Positions 8,103-15,676 of a DNA stretch of 64,000 bases are shown in pieces. The stretch spans positions 248,001 to 312,000 of the forward strand of contig JBCBYV010000001.1 in assembly GCA_039815685.1 (NCBI GenBank). The letters are read 5' to 3'. The stretch is from Thermohalobaculum sp039815685 (GTDB lineage Bacteria > Pseudomonadota > Alphaproteobacteria > Rhodobacterales > Rhodobacteraceae). Position 1 is the first letter of the stretch. Each line of letters opens with the position of its first letter. The translations under genes and the position numbers were made by a program. The notes under the pieces were generated by a model. It searched no databases. It was not told where the DNA came from and worked only from the letters and a program-made list of their open reading frames with translations.

Positions 8103-8765
8103 TTGTCGATGCCGACATTCATCCGGCTTCTCGCCGTTGTCGCTGTCCCGTTGCTCGCCGCTTGCGAGGGGCTGGCGCCACCCGATCCGGACGCACGTTC
8201 CTATCGCGGGCAGACGCCGGTGCCGGAGCTTGCCGATGGTGGCGATGCGAGTGACCGCGCGCCGGCGTTGACTGACTCCCTTGGTGCAGTGGACGGGCCG
8301 CTTGTGGTCGACGATCTCGTCCTACCTATCTCGAAGAACGCGGCCGTTTCACTCGATCCCGCGGGGCGAGGGCCGCTCGACGACCCGCTGACCTGCCTTG
8401 CGCGCACGCTCTACTGGGAGGCGAAGGGCGAGGGCGAGCGGGGCATGCGCGCGGTGGCCCATGTCGTTGCGAACCGAGTGAAATCCAGCCGGTTCCCGAA
8501 GACTTACTGCGGTGTCGTGACGGCCGGAGGCTCGGCGCCGCCTTGCCAGTTTTCCTGGTGGTGCGACGGCCGGCCGGATGACGTGGTCGAAGCGGCACCC
8601 TTTGCGAGCGCGCGCGAGATTGCGCGCCAGGTGCTGAACGGGGAGAGCGCCGACCCGACCAACGGGGCGCTCTTCTTCCACAACGCCCGGGTGCAGCCGA
8701 GTTGGTCGAGGGTGTTTCAGCGTACCGCGCGGATCGGCGCGCATATCTTCTACCGTCCCGCCTGA
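8103..8765 (+). CDS. SleB-type cell wall hydrolase, lipoprotein
   Basis: 220 residues from a TTG placed eight bases after AGGAGG; the ATG two codons later is an alternative. The N-terminus is a short hydrophobic signal ending in LLAAC, a lipobox, so it is probably lipid-anchored. The C-terminal half from LTCLARTLYWEAKGEGERGMRAVAHVVANRV is the SleB/hydrolase_2 domain with the catalytic Glu in YWEAKGE. The family cleaves peptidoglycan glycan strands; here it likely works in envelope turnover. A conserved Cys pair (YCGVV, PPCQFSWWCDG) is typical. Confidence 0.88.
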   Translation: MSMPTFIRLLAVVAVPLLAACEGLAPPDPDARSYRGQTPVPELADGGDASDRAPALTDSLGAVDGPLVVDDLVLPISKNAAVSLDPAGRGPLDDPLTCLARTLYWEAKGEGERGMRAVAHVVANRVKSSRFPKTYCGVVTAGGSAPPCQFSWWCDGRPDDVVEAAPFASAREIARQVLNGESADPTNGALFFHNARVQPSWSRVFQRTARIGAHIFYRPA

Positions 8766-8944
8766 GCCGCCATGCCGCGCACCCCGAGCTGCTGTTTCGC
8801 GCAGGCATTCGGGGGCGGTGTGTGCGGGGGCAGCGGGCGGCAGTGTGAACTCTGTCACAGCAGGCGTTCTCATTTCGGCGCAGTTTGCCACAAATCCGGA
8901 CGCTCGAGCACCGTCGCGGGACGGTTCGGCGAGAGTGGCACAGC

Positions 8945-9388
8945 ATGACGACCGAACACGAGAAAGCCGAGCGCGCAATGCAGACCCAAGCCGCAGTTGC
9001 GAAACCCAATCCCAGCGATCGCGCGGATATGGCGGTCGAGCGGCGGGCGCTGCCGCCGCTTCCGAAGCGGCCGAAGGTGCGCGATCTTCAGGTCGTTGAG
9101 ACGGCCATCCTGCTGATCGAGTCGCTTCGTCCCAGCGCTCACGCACGGTCCGAGCCTCCGGCGCTCGAGACGCGGGACGCTGTCGAGGCGGCGCTGTTAC
9201 GAGCGCTTCGCCCGGAAGGCGGGCGCGAGCCGCTGAGCGAGGTCGAACGCCTGCGCCTCGATCTTCTCGCGCATGCCGTGCTGCTCGAGGCGGTGCGCCG
9301 CGAGGTGGGCGAGGACGTCACGCAACCGCGTGCCGACCGCCTGGATGCGGTTGCGGGCGAAATCATCGCGCTCGTCGCCTCCCGCTAG
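8945..9388 (+). CDS. Hypothetical protein
   Basis: 147 residues beginning MTTEHEKAERAMQ. It is rich in charged residues, with an amphipathic helical C-terminal half (LSEVERLRLDLLAHAVLLEAVRREVGED). It has no signal peptide, membrane segment or motif I recognise. The ribosome site is weak, so the start is uncertain. Third-position GC bias favours this frame. It converges on the radical SAM gene across a dispersed repeat. Confidence 0.5.
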   Translation: MTTEHEKAERAMQTQAAVAKPNPSDRADMAVERRALPPLPKRPKVRDLQVVETAILLIESLRPSAHARSEPPALETRDAVEAALLRALRPEGGREPLSEVERLRLDLLAHAVLLEAVRREVGEDVTQPRADRLDAVAGEIIALVASR

Positions 9389-9408
9389 AGGTTCGGCTGA
9401 GAGATCTG

Positions 9409-9510
9409 GTGCCGTCATTGGCGGACTTGATCCGGCAACCCAGACTTCTGCGAGACGGTTGGAGGCGCGAGGCTTCTTGATCCCGGCATCAGGCGCGGGG
9501 GTGACCTCGA
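9409..9510 (+). repeat. Dispersed ~100-bp repeat, copy 1
   Basis: GTGCCGTCATTGGCGGACTT, then gatccggcaacccag and, further on, ttcttgatcccggcat and ggggtgacc. It aligns along its length with the copies at 24629-24730 (same strand) and 22232-22330 (opposite strand). It lies between two convergent genes. Confidence 0.65.
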
Positions 9511-9570
9511 ACGGTCCCGACAGCGTTGGGCCTCAATCAAGGTCTGCCCGGCAGTTCAGAATGCGCTGCC

Positions 9571-10629
9571 TTAAAACGTGTTCCGCTTGTTGCGGAGCAT
9601 GCGTCCGCATTTGTGCCGGCAGTTGGCGAGGCTGTCCTCGGACCACGCGGCGGCGTAGCGGCTGGCGAAGGGCTCGTCGAGCAGGATCTCTTCGAGCGGC
9701 CGGTTGCGGATGTTGTAGGCGGCGGGCTCGAGCCCGTGGCGGGCGAAGAACGCCGCTTCCTCCGGCGCGCCCGTGACCCAGCAGCAGGCTGAGACCTGGC
9801 CATGGGCCGAGATGTAGGCGCGGTTCTCGGCGGCGGACTTACAGTCAATGCCGTTGATGCCGACCGCGCGTTTGCCGATGGCGGCGGTGGGCCGGTCCAG
9901 CACCGCGACGTCGCCTTCATCGTCGAGCGCGAAATCGGCGGCCTTGACGCTTGGCAGCTCGAGGGCGCGGCGATCGCCGTTCGGCATCACGTATTGATAG
10001 CTTGGCCCTCCGGAGAAACGGATGGTGTCGATCAGCGTGAAGCTCGCAAAGCCCATCTCGCGCGAAAGGCGATGCGCTTCAGAGACTTGGTGCTCGTTGT
10101 GGCGAAAGATGATGAAGTGCCATTCAGCCCGGGCCCCGGTCTCGATATAGGCGCGGGCATTCTCCATGATCCGGTCCCAGCGCGTGTTGACGCGGTAGAG
10201 ATGGTTGGTGTCCGCGAGGCCGTCGAGATGGAGCTCGAGCCGGCTGCCGCTGCGTTTCATGGCCTCGCCGAGCCGGCGCCACCAGTCGGGTTTGCGCAGG
10301 CCCCCGTTGGTGCTGACGGCGACCGTGACGCCGCGCGCGGTCAGGTGCTCGACGATGGGGAGAAGTTCGCTGCCGGCGAGCGGGTCGCCGAAGGCACCGC
10401 CGAAGATCACCTCGCGACACCGCGCGGCGAAGGCATCGGTGAAATGCGTCTCAAAATCCGCGAGGCCGAGCTCGACATTCTTCACGACCTCGCGGTTCGG
10501 CTTGCAGAAGTCGAGCGCGTTCGTGCGCGGGCACATGGGGCAGCCCGCATTGCACTTGTCGGTAAGCTCGATGTGAAAGCTGTAGGGCCGCTTGGCCGTG
10601 AACATCGCGGCTAGGTCTCGGCAGCTCAT
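9571..10629 (-). CDS. Radical SAM protein with Cys-rich C-terminal (twitch-like) domain
   Basis: 352 residues; the start ATG has GAGGAA about ten bases upstream. C26-x3-C30-x2-C33 (CNAGCPMC) is the radical SAM 4Fe-4S site, followed by the GAFGDPLAG and VSTNGG strands of the partial TIM barrel. The C-terminus carries further Cys residues (DCKS, SACCWVTG, NCRHKCG), which suggests an auxiliary cluster as in twitch or SPASM enzymes. Such proteins modify peptides or small molecules; the substrate is unknown. The nearest genes on the upstream side are two small secreted proteins, divergently transcribed, which are possible but unproven partners. Confidence 0.85.
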   Translation of the reverse strand: MSCRDLAAMFTAKRPYSFHIELTDKCNAGCPMCPRTNALDFCKPNREVVKNVELGLADFETHFTDAFAARCREVIFGGAFGDPLAGSELLPIVEHLTARGVTVAVSTNGGLRKPDWWRRLGEAMKRSGSRLELHLDGLADTNHLYRVNTRWDRIMENARAYIETGARAEWHFIIFRHNEHQVSEAHRLSREMGFASFTLIDTIRFSGGPSYQYVMPNGDRRALELPSVKAADFALDDEGDVAVLDRPTAAIGKRAVGINGIDCKSAAENRAYISAHGQVSACCWVTGAPEEAAFFARHGLEPAAYNIRNRPLEEILLDEPFASRYAAAWSEDSLANCRHKCGRMLRNKRNTF

Positions 10630-10838
10630 CAGGCGCGCATTCCTCTGTCGCGACAACGTGTTCGGCGAATGCAGGCTAGGGGGTTTGCTGCGCTGCGCCA
10701 AGGCTGGACGCGCCCTGAGATCACGCGGCCGTCGCCGAAAGGTGAGGATTGCGTGGGTTTCGGCGCGTGCGCCGGGCGCCCACCTCACGCCCATCGACGG
10801 GGCCACGACGCTCCGCCAGCAGAGAAAGGAACACGACC

Positions 10839-11111
10839 ATGAAGACTGTTCTTGCCGCTCTCGCCCTCAGCCTTGCTGCCACCGGTGCCGTTGCCGGCGA
10901 CAAGATCGCCAAGACCGACACCGCGAAGGCGCAGACGAACGCGGCCGTCGAGCGCACCGAGACGGCGCAGGATGCCTCGCGCAATGCCAGCGGCGGCTTC
11001 TTCGGCCTTGGCGCGATCTTCAGCGCGGACAATCGCGGCTTTGCCGAGACGCAATGGCGCGGCAACTGGCGCGGCGGCCGGAAGTTCGCGCCCTCGGGCG
11101 GTGGCGACTGA
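10839..11111 (+). CDS. Small secreted protein, GFFGxG type
   Basis: 90 residues with AAAGGA ahead of the ATG. MKTVLAALALSLAATGAVAG is a clear signal peptide. The mature part is Ala/Thr-rich and charged and then turns Gly/aromatic-rich (GGFFGLGAIFSADNRGFAE). The end, WRGNWRGGRKF, is basic. Its C-terminal pattern resembles that of the next gene (GFFGRGFFITTDRAGTGFAA), so the two may be distant paralogues. The function is unknown. Confidence 0.65.
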   Translation: MKTVLAALALSLAATGAVAGDKIAKTDTAKAQTNAAVERTETAQDASRNASGGFFGLGAIFSADNRGFAETQWRGNWRGGRKFAPSGGGD

Positions 11112-11323
11112 GCCTTCGCGCGCAAGCCTGGCCTTGTCGAAGGCGCCAGTTAACGTTCGGTGACGTGACGAACGGCACAGGTGCCTTCGCAGATATCACG
11201 CAAATTGTGAGGGCAGCGGTAACGCAACGAAGGCCGCTGCACTACATTGGTTAAGCATAGTCCTCGCGATGAGGGCGATCGGCCAGGCCTTCGGGTGCTG
11301 CCTGTCATGAGAGGAGAGCGACT

Positions 11324-11617
11324 ATGCGTCATCGTCTTCTGTGCCTCACAGCGGCTGTCGCGCTTCTGGGCGCTCCTGCCTTCGCTCAGGATGCATCGAC
11401 CTCGAGCAATCCGGAGCTCGCACGCGCCCTTGCCAGCGTGAACAATGACGGCCCGCAGCAGAGCGTGCGTCGGGATCGCGGCGACGGCTTTTTCGGCCGC
11501 GGCTTCTTCATCACGACGGACCGGGCCGGGACGGGTTTTGCGGCCGGCCGGGTCGGTGGGCGCGAGAACCTCGATCCGCAGCGCCGGGCGCTGGGTGAGA
11601 CGATCCTGCGCCGCTGA
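11324..11617 (+). CDS. Small secreted protein, GFFGxG type
   Basis: 97 residues preceded by GAGAGGAGAG. MRHRLLCLTAAVALLGAPAFAQ is a typical signal peptide with an AxA cleavage site. The mature protein shares with the preceding gene an order of features: charged spacer, GFFG, hydrophobic residues, D-R, Gly/Ala and an Arg-rich end. It has no Cys after the signal and no known domain. It is probably periplasmic or exported. Confidence 0.65.
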   Translation: MRHRLLCLTAAVALLGAPAFAQDASTSSNPELARALASVNNDGPQQSVRRDRGDGFFGRGFFITTDRAGTGFAAGRVGGRENLDPQRRALGETILRR

Positions 11618-11765
11618 GGTGTTGTTCTGACCAGTCGCCGGCGGGGGAGACGCCTTGCCGGCTGCATCAGTGGGGCGCGCCGCAGCCGGCTTCTTGCATG
11701 GCCCGTTGCATGGACAGGCGCGAGCCCCTAAGCGAGAGCGGTCTCAGCCACGCGGAGCCCGCCCC

Positions 11766-12169
<404 letters not shown>

Positions 12170-12170
<1 letters not shown>

Positions 12171-12442
12171 TGTCGGTCACTTCGGCGATCGTCTTCTTTG
12201 CCGTCGTCTGGGCGCTGATCTTCTACATGGTCAACCCGCTCTGGCAGCGGACGCAGGAGGAGGAGGGGGAGATCGTGCCGGGCACGCCCCCTTCCGCCCC
12301 CGCGAGCCAGCGGCTCGGCTTCAAGGTGGTGCTGACGACCTGTATCGCGGCGGTGGTCTTCTCGGCGATCTTCTACGTGATCGAGTGGGAGGTGATCACG
12401 ATGGAGGATCTCGAACGCTTCGGCCCTCCGAACTCGCGGTGA
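12170..12442 (+). CDS. DUF1467 family membrane protein
   Basis: 90 residues with two predicted transmembrane helices (about 5-22 and 50-72). The first is followed by NPLWQRTQEEEGEIVPGTPPSAP, the family hallmark loop. The start codon overlaps the epimerase stop. The function is unknown; it is a conserved inner-membrane protein in alphaproteobacteria. Confidence 0.88.
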
Positions 12443-12467
12443 TCTTGGGGCGCTCCAGCTAAGCGGA

Positions 12468-12488
12468 ATCGCGGCTGGTCGCCGCGAT
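12468..12488 (+). terminator. Hairpin after DUF1467
   Basis: A perfect 8-bp inverted repeat, ATCGCGGC-TGGTC-GCCGCGAT, lies 25 bases after the DUF1467 stop and is followed by a pyrimidine-rich run (acttctct). It is a likely terminator. Confidence 0.45.
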
Positions 12489-12634
12489 ACTTCTCTGTGG
12501 TTGCTGCTGCATCGGGGTCGGGACGGTTGCGCGGTGTCTCAGCCCGGTTGCGGCCCGTGGCTTCCGGGGCTGGGGAGACGCTGCGCGGGCGTCTTGTCGA
12601 GCGTTTCCTCCGGAGCCCTGGCCTCCTCAAGGAC

Positions 12635-12657
12635 GCCCGCGATGAGGGATCGCGGGC
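12635..12657 (-). terminator. Hairpin after the EI24 gene
   Basis: A perfect 9-bp inverted repeat, GCCCGCGAT-GAGGG-ATCGCGGGC, sits about 60 bases beyond the EI24 stop in the convergent gap. There is no T-run. Confidence 0.35.
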
Positions 12658-12715
12658 GCCGGCGTCGTCGGTGGCGTTGCCATCGCTGACCTGGCCAGAG
12701 CTCCGGAGCGTCGGG

Positions 12716-13471
12716 TCAGGGGGAGGCCGGTTGGCTGGCGTTCCGCGCTTTGAGGCGGTGGACGGTGTGGGTGAAGCTTGCGACGCCCAGGACGGGGATC
12801 AGCAGGTTCATGATCGGGATCGTGAGGGGGATCGTCATCAGCATGCCCGCGAGCCAGACCTGGAGGCGGTGGCGCTTGCGGAGCTCACGCGCCTCGCGCG
12901 CAGGCATCATCCGTGCTGCCACCGTCTCGAAGAATTCCCTGCCGAGCAGGTAGCCGTTCGCGGCGATGAAGAGGAAGGGCGCGAGCGGGCCCGTGACGAG
13001 CGAGAGGAGGAGAACGACGAGGTTGAGGAGCAGGATGATGGCGACGAGGCGTAGGGCCTCACCGGCCTGCTCCGCGATGCCGCGGCCGGCGCTTCGCGTG
13101 GGCCCGCCGTACCAACGGGCCTCTACTGCATCGACGATCCGCTCGATGAAGAGGTTCACGAAGACGGCCGAGACGGGGATCATCAGGAAGACCGAGGCGA
13201 GGAGAACGGCGGCGAGGGCGAGGCCCTGAAGCCCGGTGAAGGGGGTGTCGACCTCCCAACCGAGGACGGGAAGGGTGAAGCTCTCGGGCAGGAAGCCGAC
13301 GAGCCAGGCCAGCGCGCCCGAGAAGCCGAGGAGTAGCGCGATGCTGGCGCCAACGGAGAGAGCGAGGACGCCGAGAAAGCGCCGGTCGGCCGCCTGCAGC
13401 AGCGCTCGCCGGAAGTCGCCGGCGAGCCCTCTGGTGGTGTTGGCGTCGTGTGCGCCGGGCGTTAGAGCCAT
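12716..13471 (-). CDS. EI24 domain (CysZ-like) membrane protein
   Basis: 251 residues from the ATG ten bases inside the nitroreductase 3' end. It has several long hydrophobic segments (about 30-55, 78-102, 140-170, 205-235), as in the EI24/CysZ family. PFLFIAANGYLLGREFFE and ARELRKRHRLQVWLAG are the conserved signature stretch. CysZ itself is a sulfate permease; many alphaproteobacterial members are unassigned. It is the last gene of the GNAT-nitroreductase-EI24 operon. Confidence 0.85.
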   Translation of the reverse strand: MALTPGAHDANTTRGLAGDFRRALLQAADRRFLGVLALSVGASIALLLGFSGALAWLVGFLPESFTLPVLGWEVDTPFTGLQGLALAAVLLASVFLMIPVSAVFVNLFIERIVDAVEARWYGGPTRSAGRGIAEQAGEALRLVAIILLLNLVVLLLSLVTGPLAPFLFIAANGYLLGREFFETVAARMMPAREARELRKRHRLQVWLAGMLMTIPLTIPIMNLLIPVLGVASFTHTVHRLKARNASQPASP

Positions 13472-14100
13472 TCGGTGATCGTCCCGATGTCGGGGCGCGG
13501 CCGGTCCGGCGGGACCGCGGTCTCGCGCCCGATATGGATGAAGCCCGCTGCGTACTCGCCGGGCGCGGCGCCAAGCGCCTCGAGAAAGACCGGGTCGCGC
13601 GCGAAAGGGCCGGTGAGCCAGTTGGCACCCCAGCCGGATGTGAGGGCGGCGTTGACGAGGGCGAGGCAGACCGCGCCGGCGGAGAGGGCCTGCTCCCATT
13701 CCGGGATCTTGGCCGAGGGTTTCGGGCTGGCGAGGACGGTCACGATCGCGCCGCCGAAGGTGAAGTTTCGGGCAGCCTTCTCCGCAGCTTCGGTCTCCAT
13801 GCCATTGGCCGCGGCGCGGGCGGTGGCGGCCTTGGCGAGGCCCTCCATGGCCGTGCGATCGGCCACGACGAAGCGCCAGGGCTCGAGCTTGCCATGATCG
13901 GGCGCGCGGGCCGCGAGGGTCAGCATCTGCTCGAGTTCCGCACGGGACGGGGCGCTCTGGTCGAGGGTCTTGGCCGGGCGCGAGCGTCGGTTTGCCAGAA
14001 AGGCGAGGACCGCGGGGTCGGGGGTGAGCGGTTTCGGCCGAGGATCGAGATGCGTCTCCGGGTCATTTTCCGGGGTCGGTCGGGTTTGGGCGTTTGTCAT
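13462..14100 (-). CDS. Nitroreductase family protein (YdjA-like)
   Basis: 212 residues. After a Pro-rich N-terminal tail come LANRRSRPAKTL (FMN phosphate contact), LTLAARAPDHGKLEPWRFVV (the YdjA-type RAPDHG..PWRF signature), and NAALTSGWGANWLTG near the C-terminus. The family are FMN-dependent NAD(P)H oxidoreductases working as dimers. It overlaps the upstream GNAT gene by four bases and the downstream EI24 gene by ten, so it lies in the middle of a tightly coupled operon. Confidence 0.9.
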   Translation of the reverse strand: MTNAQTRPTPENDPETHLDPRPKPLTPDPAVLAFLANRRSRPAKTLDQSAPSRAELEQMLTLAARAPDHGKLEPWRFVVADRTAMEGLAKAATARAAANGMETEAAEKAARNFTFGGAIVTVLASPKPSAKIPEWEQALSAGAVCLALVNAALTSGWGANWLTGPFARDPVFLEALGAAPGEYAAGFIHIGRETAVPPDRPRPDIGTITEWL

Positions 14101-14861
14101 GAGTCATGCTCCAGCAGCGGGTCTCGGGCGGCTAGCACGGGTGCTGTGAGCGCGGAGAGGCGCTGTCGCTGGCGGCCGTTCACATCGAAATTGGGGGTGG
14201 CGAGCCAAGAGGTGAAGGCCTGACGGAGCTGAGGCCACTCCCAATCCATCATCGCGAACCACGCGGTGTCCCTGTTGCGGCCCTTCACGACGGCGGCCTG
14301 GCGGAAGATGCCCTCGTAGGAGAAGCCGAAGCGCTGTGCCGCGCGGCGGGAGGCGCGGTTGGCCGCGTCGCATTTCCATTCGAGCCTGCGATAGCCCGCG
14401 GCGAAGGCCCAGTCGGCCATCATGAAGATGCCTTCGGTCGCGGCGGGCCGGCCGGCGAGGTGGCGGGAGAAGTTGAGATGCCCGATCTCGATGGTGCCGG
14501 CTGCGGGCGCGATGCGCATGAGGCTGCCGATCCCCACCGGCCCCTCGGCGGTGACAAAGGCGAAGAAGAGCGGGTCGGCGTGGCGGGAGATCTCGCGCAC
14601 CCAATCGCGATAGGCATCGAGTTCGAACGGGCCGTAGGGCAGGTAGTGCCAGCGCTCAGCCTCGTCATTGGCGACGTGGAGCGCGTCCGCATGGGCGAGC
14701 GTCAGCGGCTCGAGCCGGAGATAGGCGCCCTCCAGCACCATGCGGCCCGGGGCGGGGGGCGGTGTCCAGTCGCTGAGGGGTGTCGTGCCCGCTCCATCAC
14801 CCGCCCCTTCGCCAGTCCCCTCGCTCGCCCCCTTGCCAGTTTCCGCGTCAGACGCCATCAC
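14097..14861 (-). CDS. GNAT family N-acetyltransferase (RimJ/RimL type)
   Basis: 254 residues. The first 30 are low-complexity Gly/Glu/Ala (GASEGTGEGAGDGAG), probably unstructured. LRLEPLTLAHADAL opens the RimJ/L-like domain, then GIGSLMRIAPAAGTIEIGHL and EWKCDAANRASRRAAQRFGFSYEG give the acetyl-CoA site. Relatives acetylate ribosomal proteins or small amines; the target here is unknown. It is the first gene of a three-gene overlapping operon, 46 bases from the divergent DUF3592-like gene. Confidence 0.85.
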   Translation of the reverse strand: MMASDAETGKGASEGTGEGAGDGAGTTPLSDWTPPPAPGRMVLEGAYLRLEPLTLAHADALHVANDEAERWHYLPYGPFELDAYRDWVREISRHADPLFFAFVTAEGPVGIGSLMRIAPAAGTIEIGHLNFSRHLAGRPAATEGIFMMADWAFAAGYRRLEWKCDAANRASRRAAQRFGFSYEGIFRQAAVVKGRNRDTAWFAMMDWEWPQLRQAFTSWLATPNFDVNGRQRQRLSALTAPVLAARDPLLEHDS

Positions 14862-14907
14862 TGCCTCCCTCGATCCGTCCCGTCACACCGCGCCCCGGGA
14901 GGCCGCC

Positions 14908-15366
14908 TTGTTCAACCCGCTGCGTCTTCTCCTGCACCCCTTCGTCCTCGGCTCGAGCCTGATGGCGCTGGGGTTCTGGGGCATCTGGTACGCCTATGTG
15001 ATCGCGATCCCCGCGGAGAGGGCATATGTCAGAGAGGGCGTCGAGGTCGAGGCCCAGGTGACGGCCAAGGAGACGCGCCCCTGGGTGGCCGAGCTCAAGG
15101 AGTGGAGCCCGGTGACGACCAGCATGACGGCCGACTTTGAGACGGAGGCGGGGCCCGCGACCGTCACGACTGAGGTCTCGGAGGCCTTCTTCGGGCGGTT
15201 CGAGACCGGCGACCGGGTGATGGTCCTTCAGGTGCCGGGCACGGCGCTTGCGCGCATCCGCGACGGTGCGCCGCCGAGCCCCAAGCTCGCCCTCATGGGC
15301 TGGGCCATCGTCTCGGCCCTCGGCCTCGGCGCCTTCATGATCGGGCTCCTCGGGCTTTTTCTCTGA
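14908..15366 (+). CDS. DUF3592-like membrane protein
   Basis: 152 residues from TTG (FNPLRLLLHPF...) with GGGAGG five bases upstream. A longer in-frame version would run into the divergent GNAT gene and is Pro/Ala-rich, so I reject it. There are two transmembrane helices (about 10-32 and 128-150) flanking an extracytoplasmic beta domain with VEAQVTAKE and GDRVMVLQVPGTALARI, the DUF3592 layout. The function is unknown. Confidence 0.65.
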   Translation: MFNPLRLLLHPFVLGSSLMALGFWGIWYAYVIAIPAERAYVREGVEVEAQVTAKETRPWVAELKEWSPVTTSMTADFETEAGPATVTTEVSEAFFGRFETGDRVMVLQVPGTALARIRDGAPPSPKLALMGWAIVSALGLGAFMIGLLGLFL

Positions 15367-15427
15367 GGGAGGGCGGCGAGGCGCAGCGCGGGCCGGTGCG
15401 CGACCCGCTCCGGCCTCGCCCGCCGGC

Positions 15428-15565
15428 TTAGTGGGCGCACCAGGCGGAGGCTGCGAAATAGGCGGCGGCGATGGCAGCGCCGACCAGCAGCTTGTCGACC
15501 CCCGCACATTGCGCGGCATAGAGGCAGCCCACCAGGGCATGAAACGTCTTGGCATCGAAGCACAT
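15428..15565 (-). CDS. Small 45-residue protein
   Basis: A short frame on the minus strand starting MCFDAKTFHALVGC, with AAAGGAT eight bases ahead of the ATG. It holds one Ala-rich hydrophobic helix (VGAAIAAAYFAASAW) and four Cys residues (at 2, 14, 20 and 43). It lies between the DUF3592-like gene and the HTH-TPR gene. It could be a small membrane protein; evidence is limited to the ribosome site and composition. Confidence 0.4.
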   Translation of the reverse strand: MCFDAKTFHALVGCLYAAQCAGVDKLLVGAAIAAAYFAASAWCAH

Positions 15566-15676
15566 GGCTCGCATCCTTTGTCGGATGCTCCGGAGCAGTT
15601 TCGGTCACTCGTTCGAACGCCCTTGTAAGATGCTGTTTCGCCATCGCTTTGTTCACCGCCATAGTCCCAACGTGAA

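Noticed and set aside
14740..14907. N-terminal extension of the DUF3592-like protein
   Set aside because: It overlaps the divergent GNAT gene and is a Pro/Ala/Ser-rich mirror of its low-complexity start; the TTG at 14908 has a good ribosome site.
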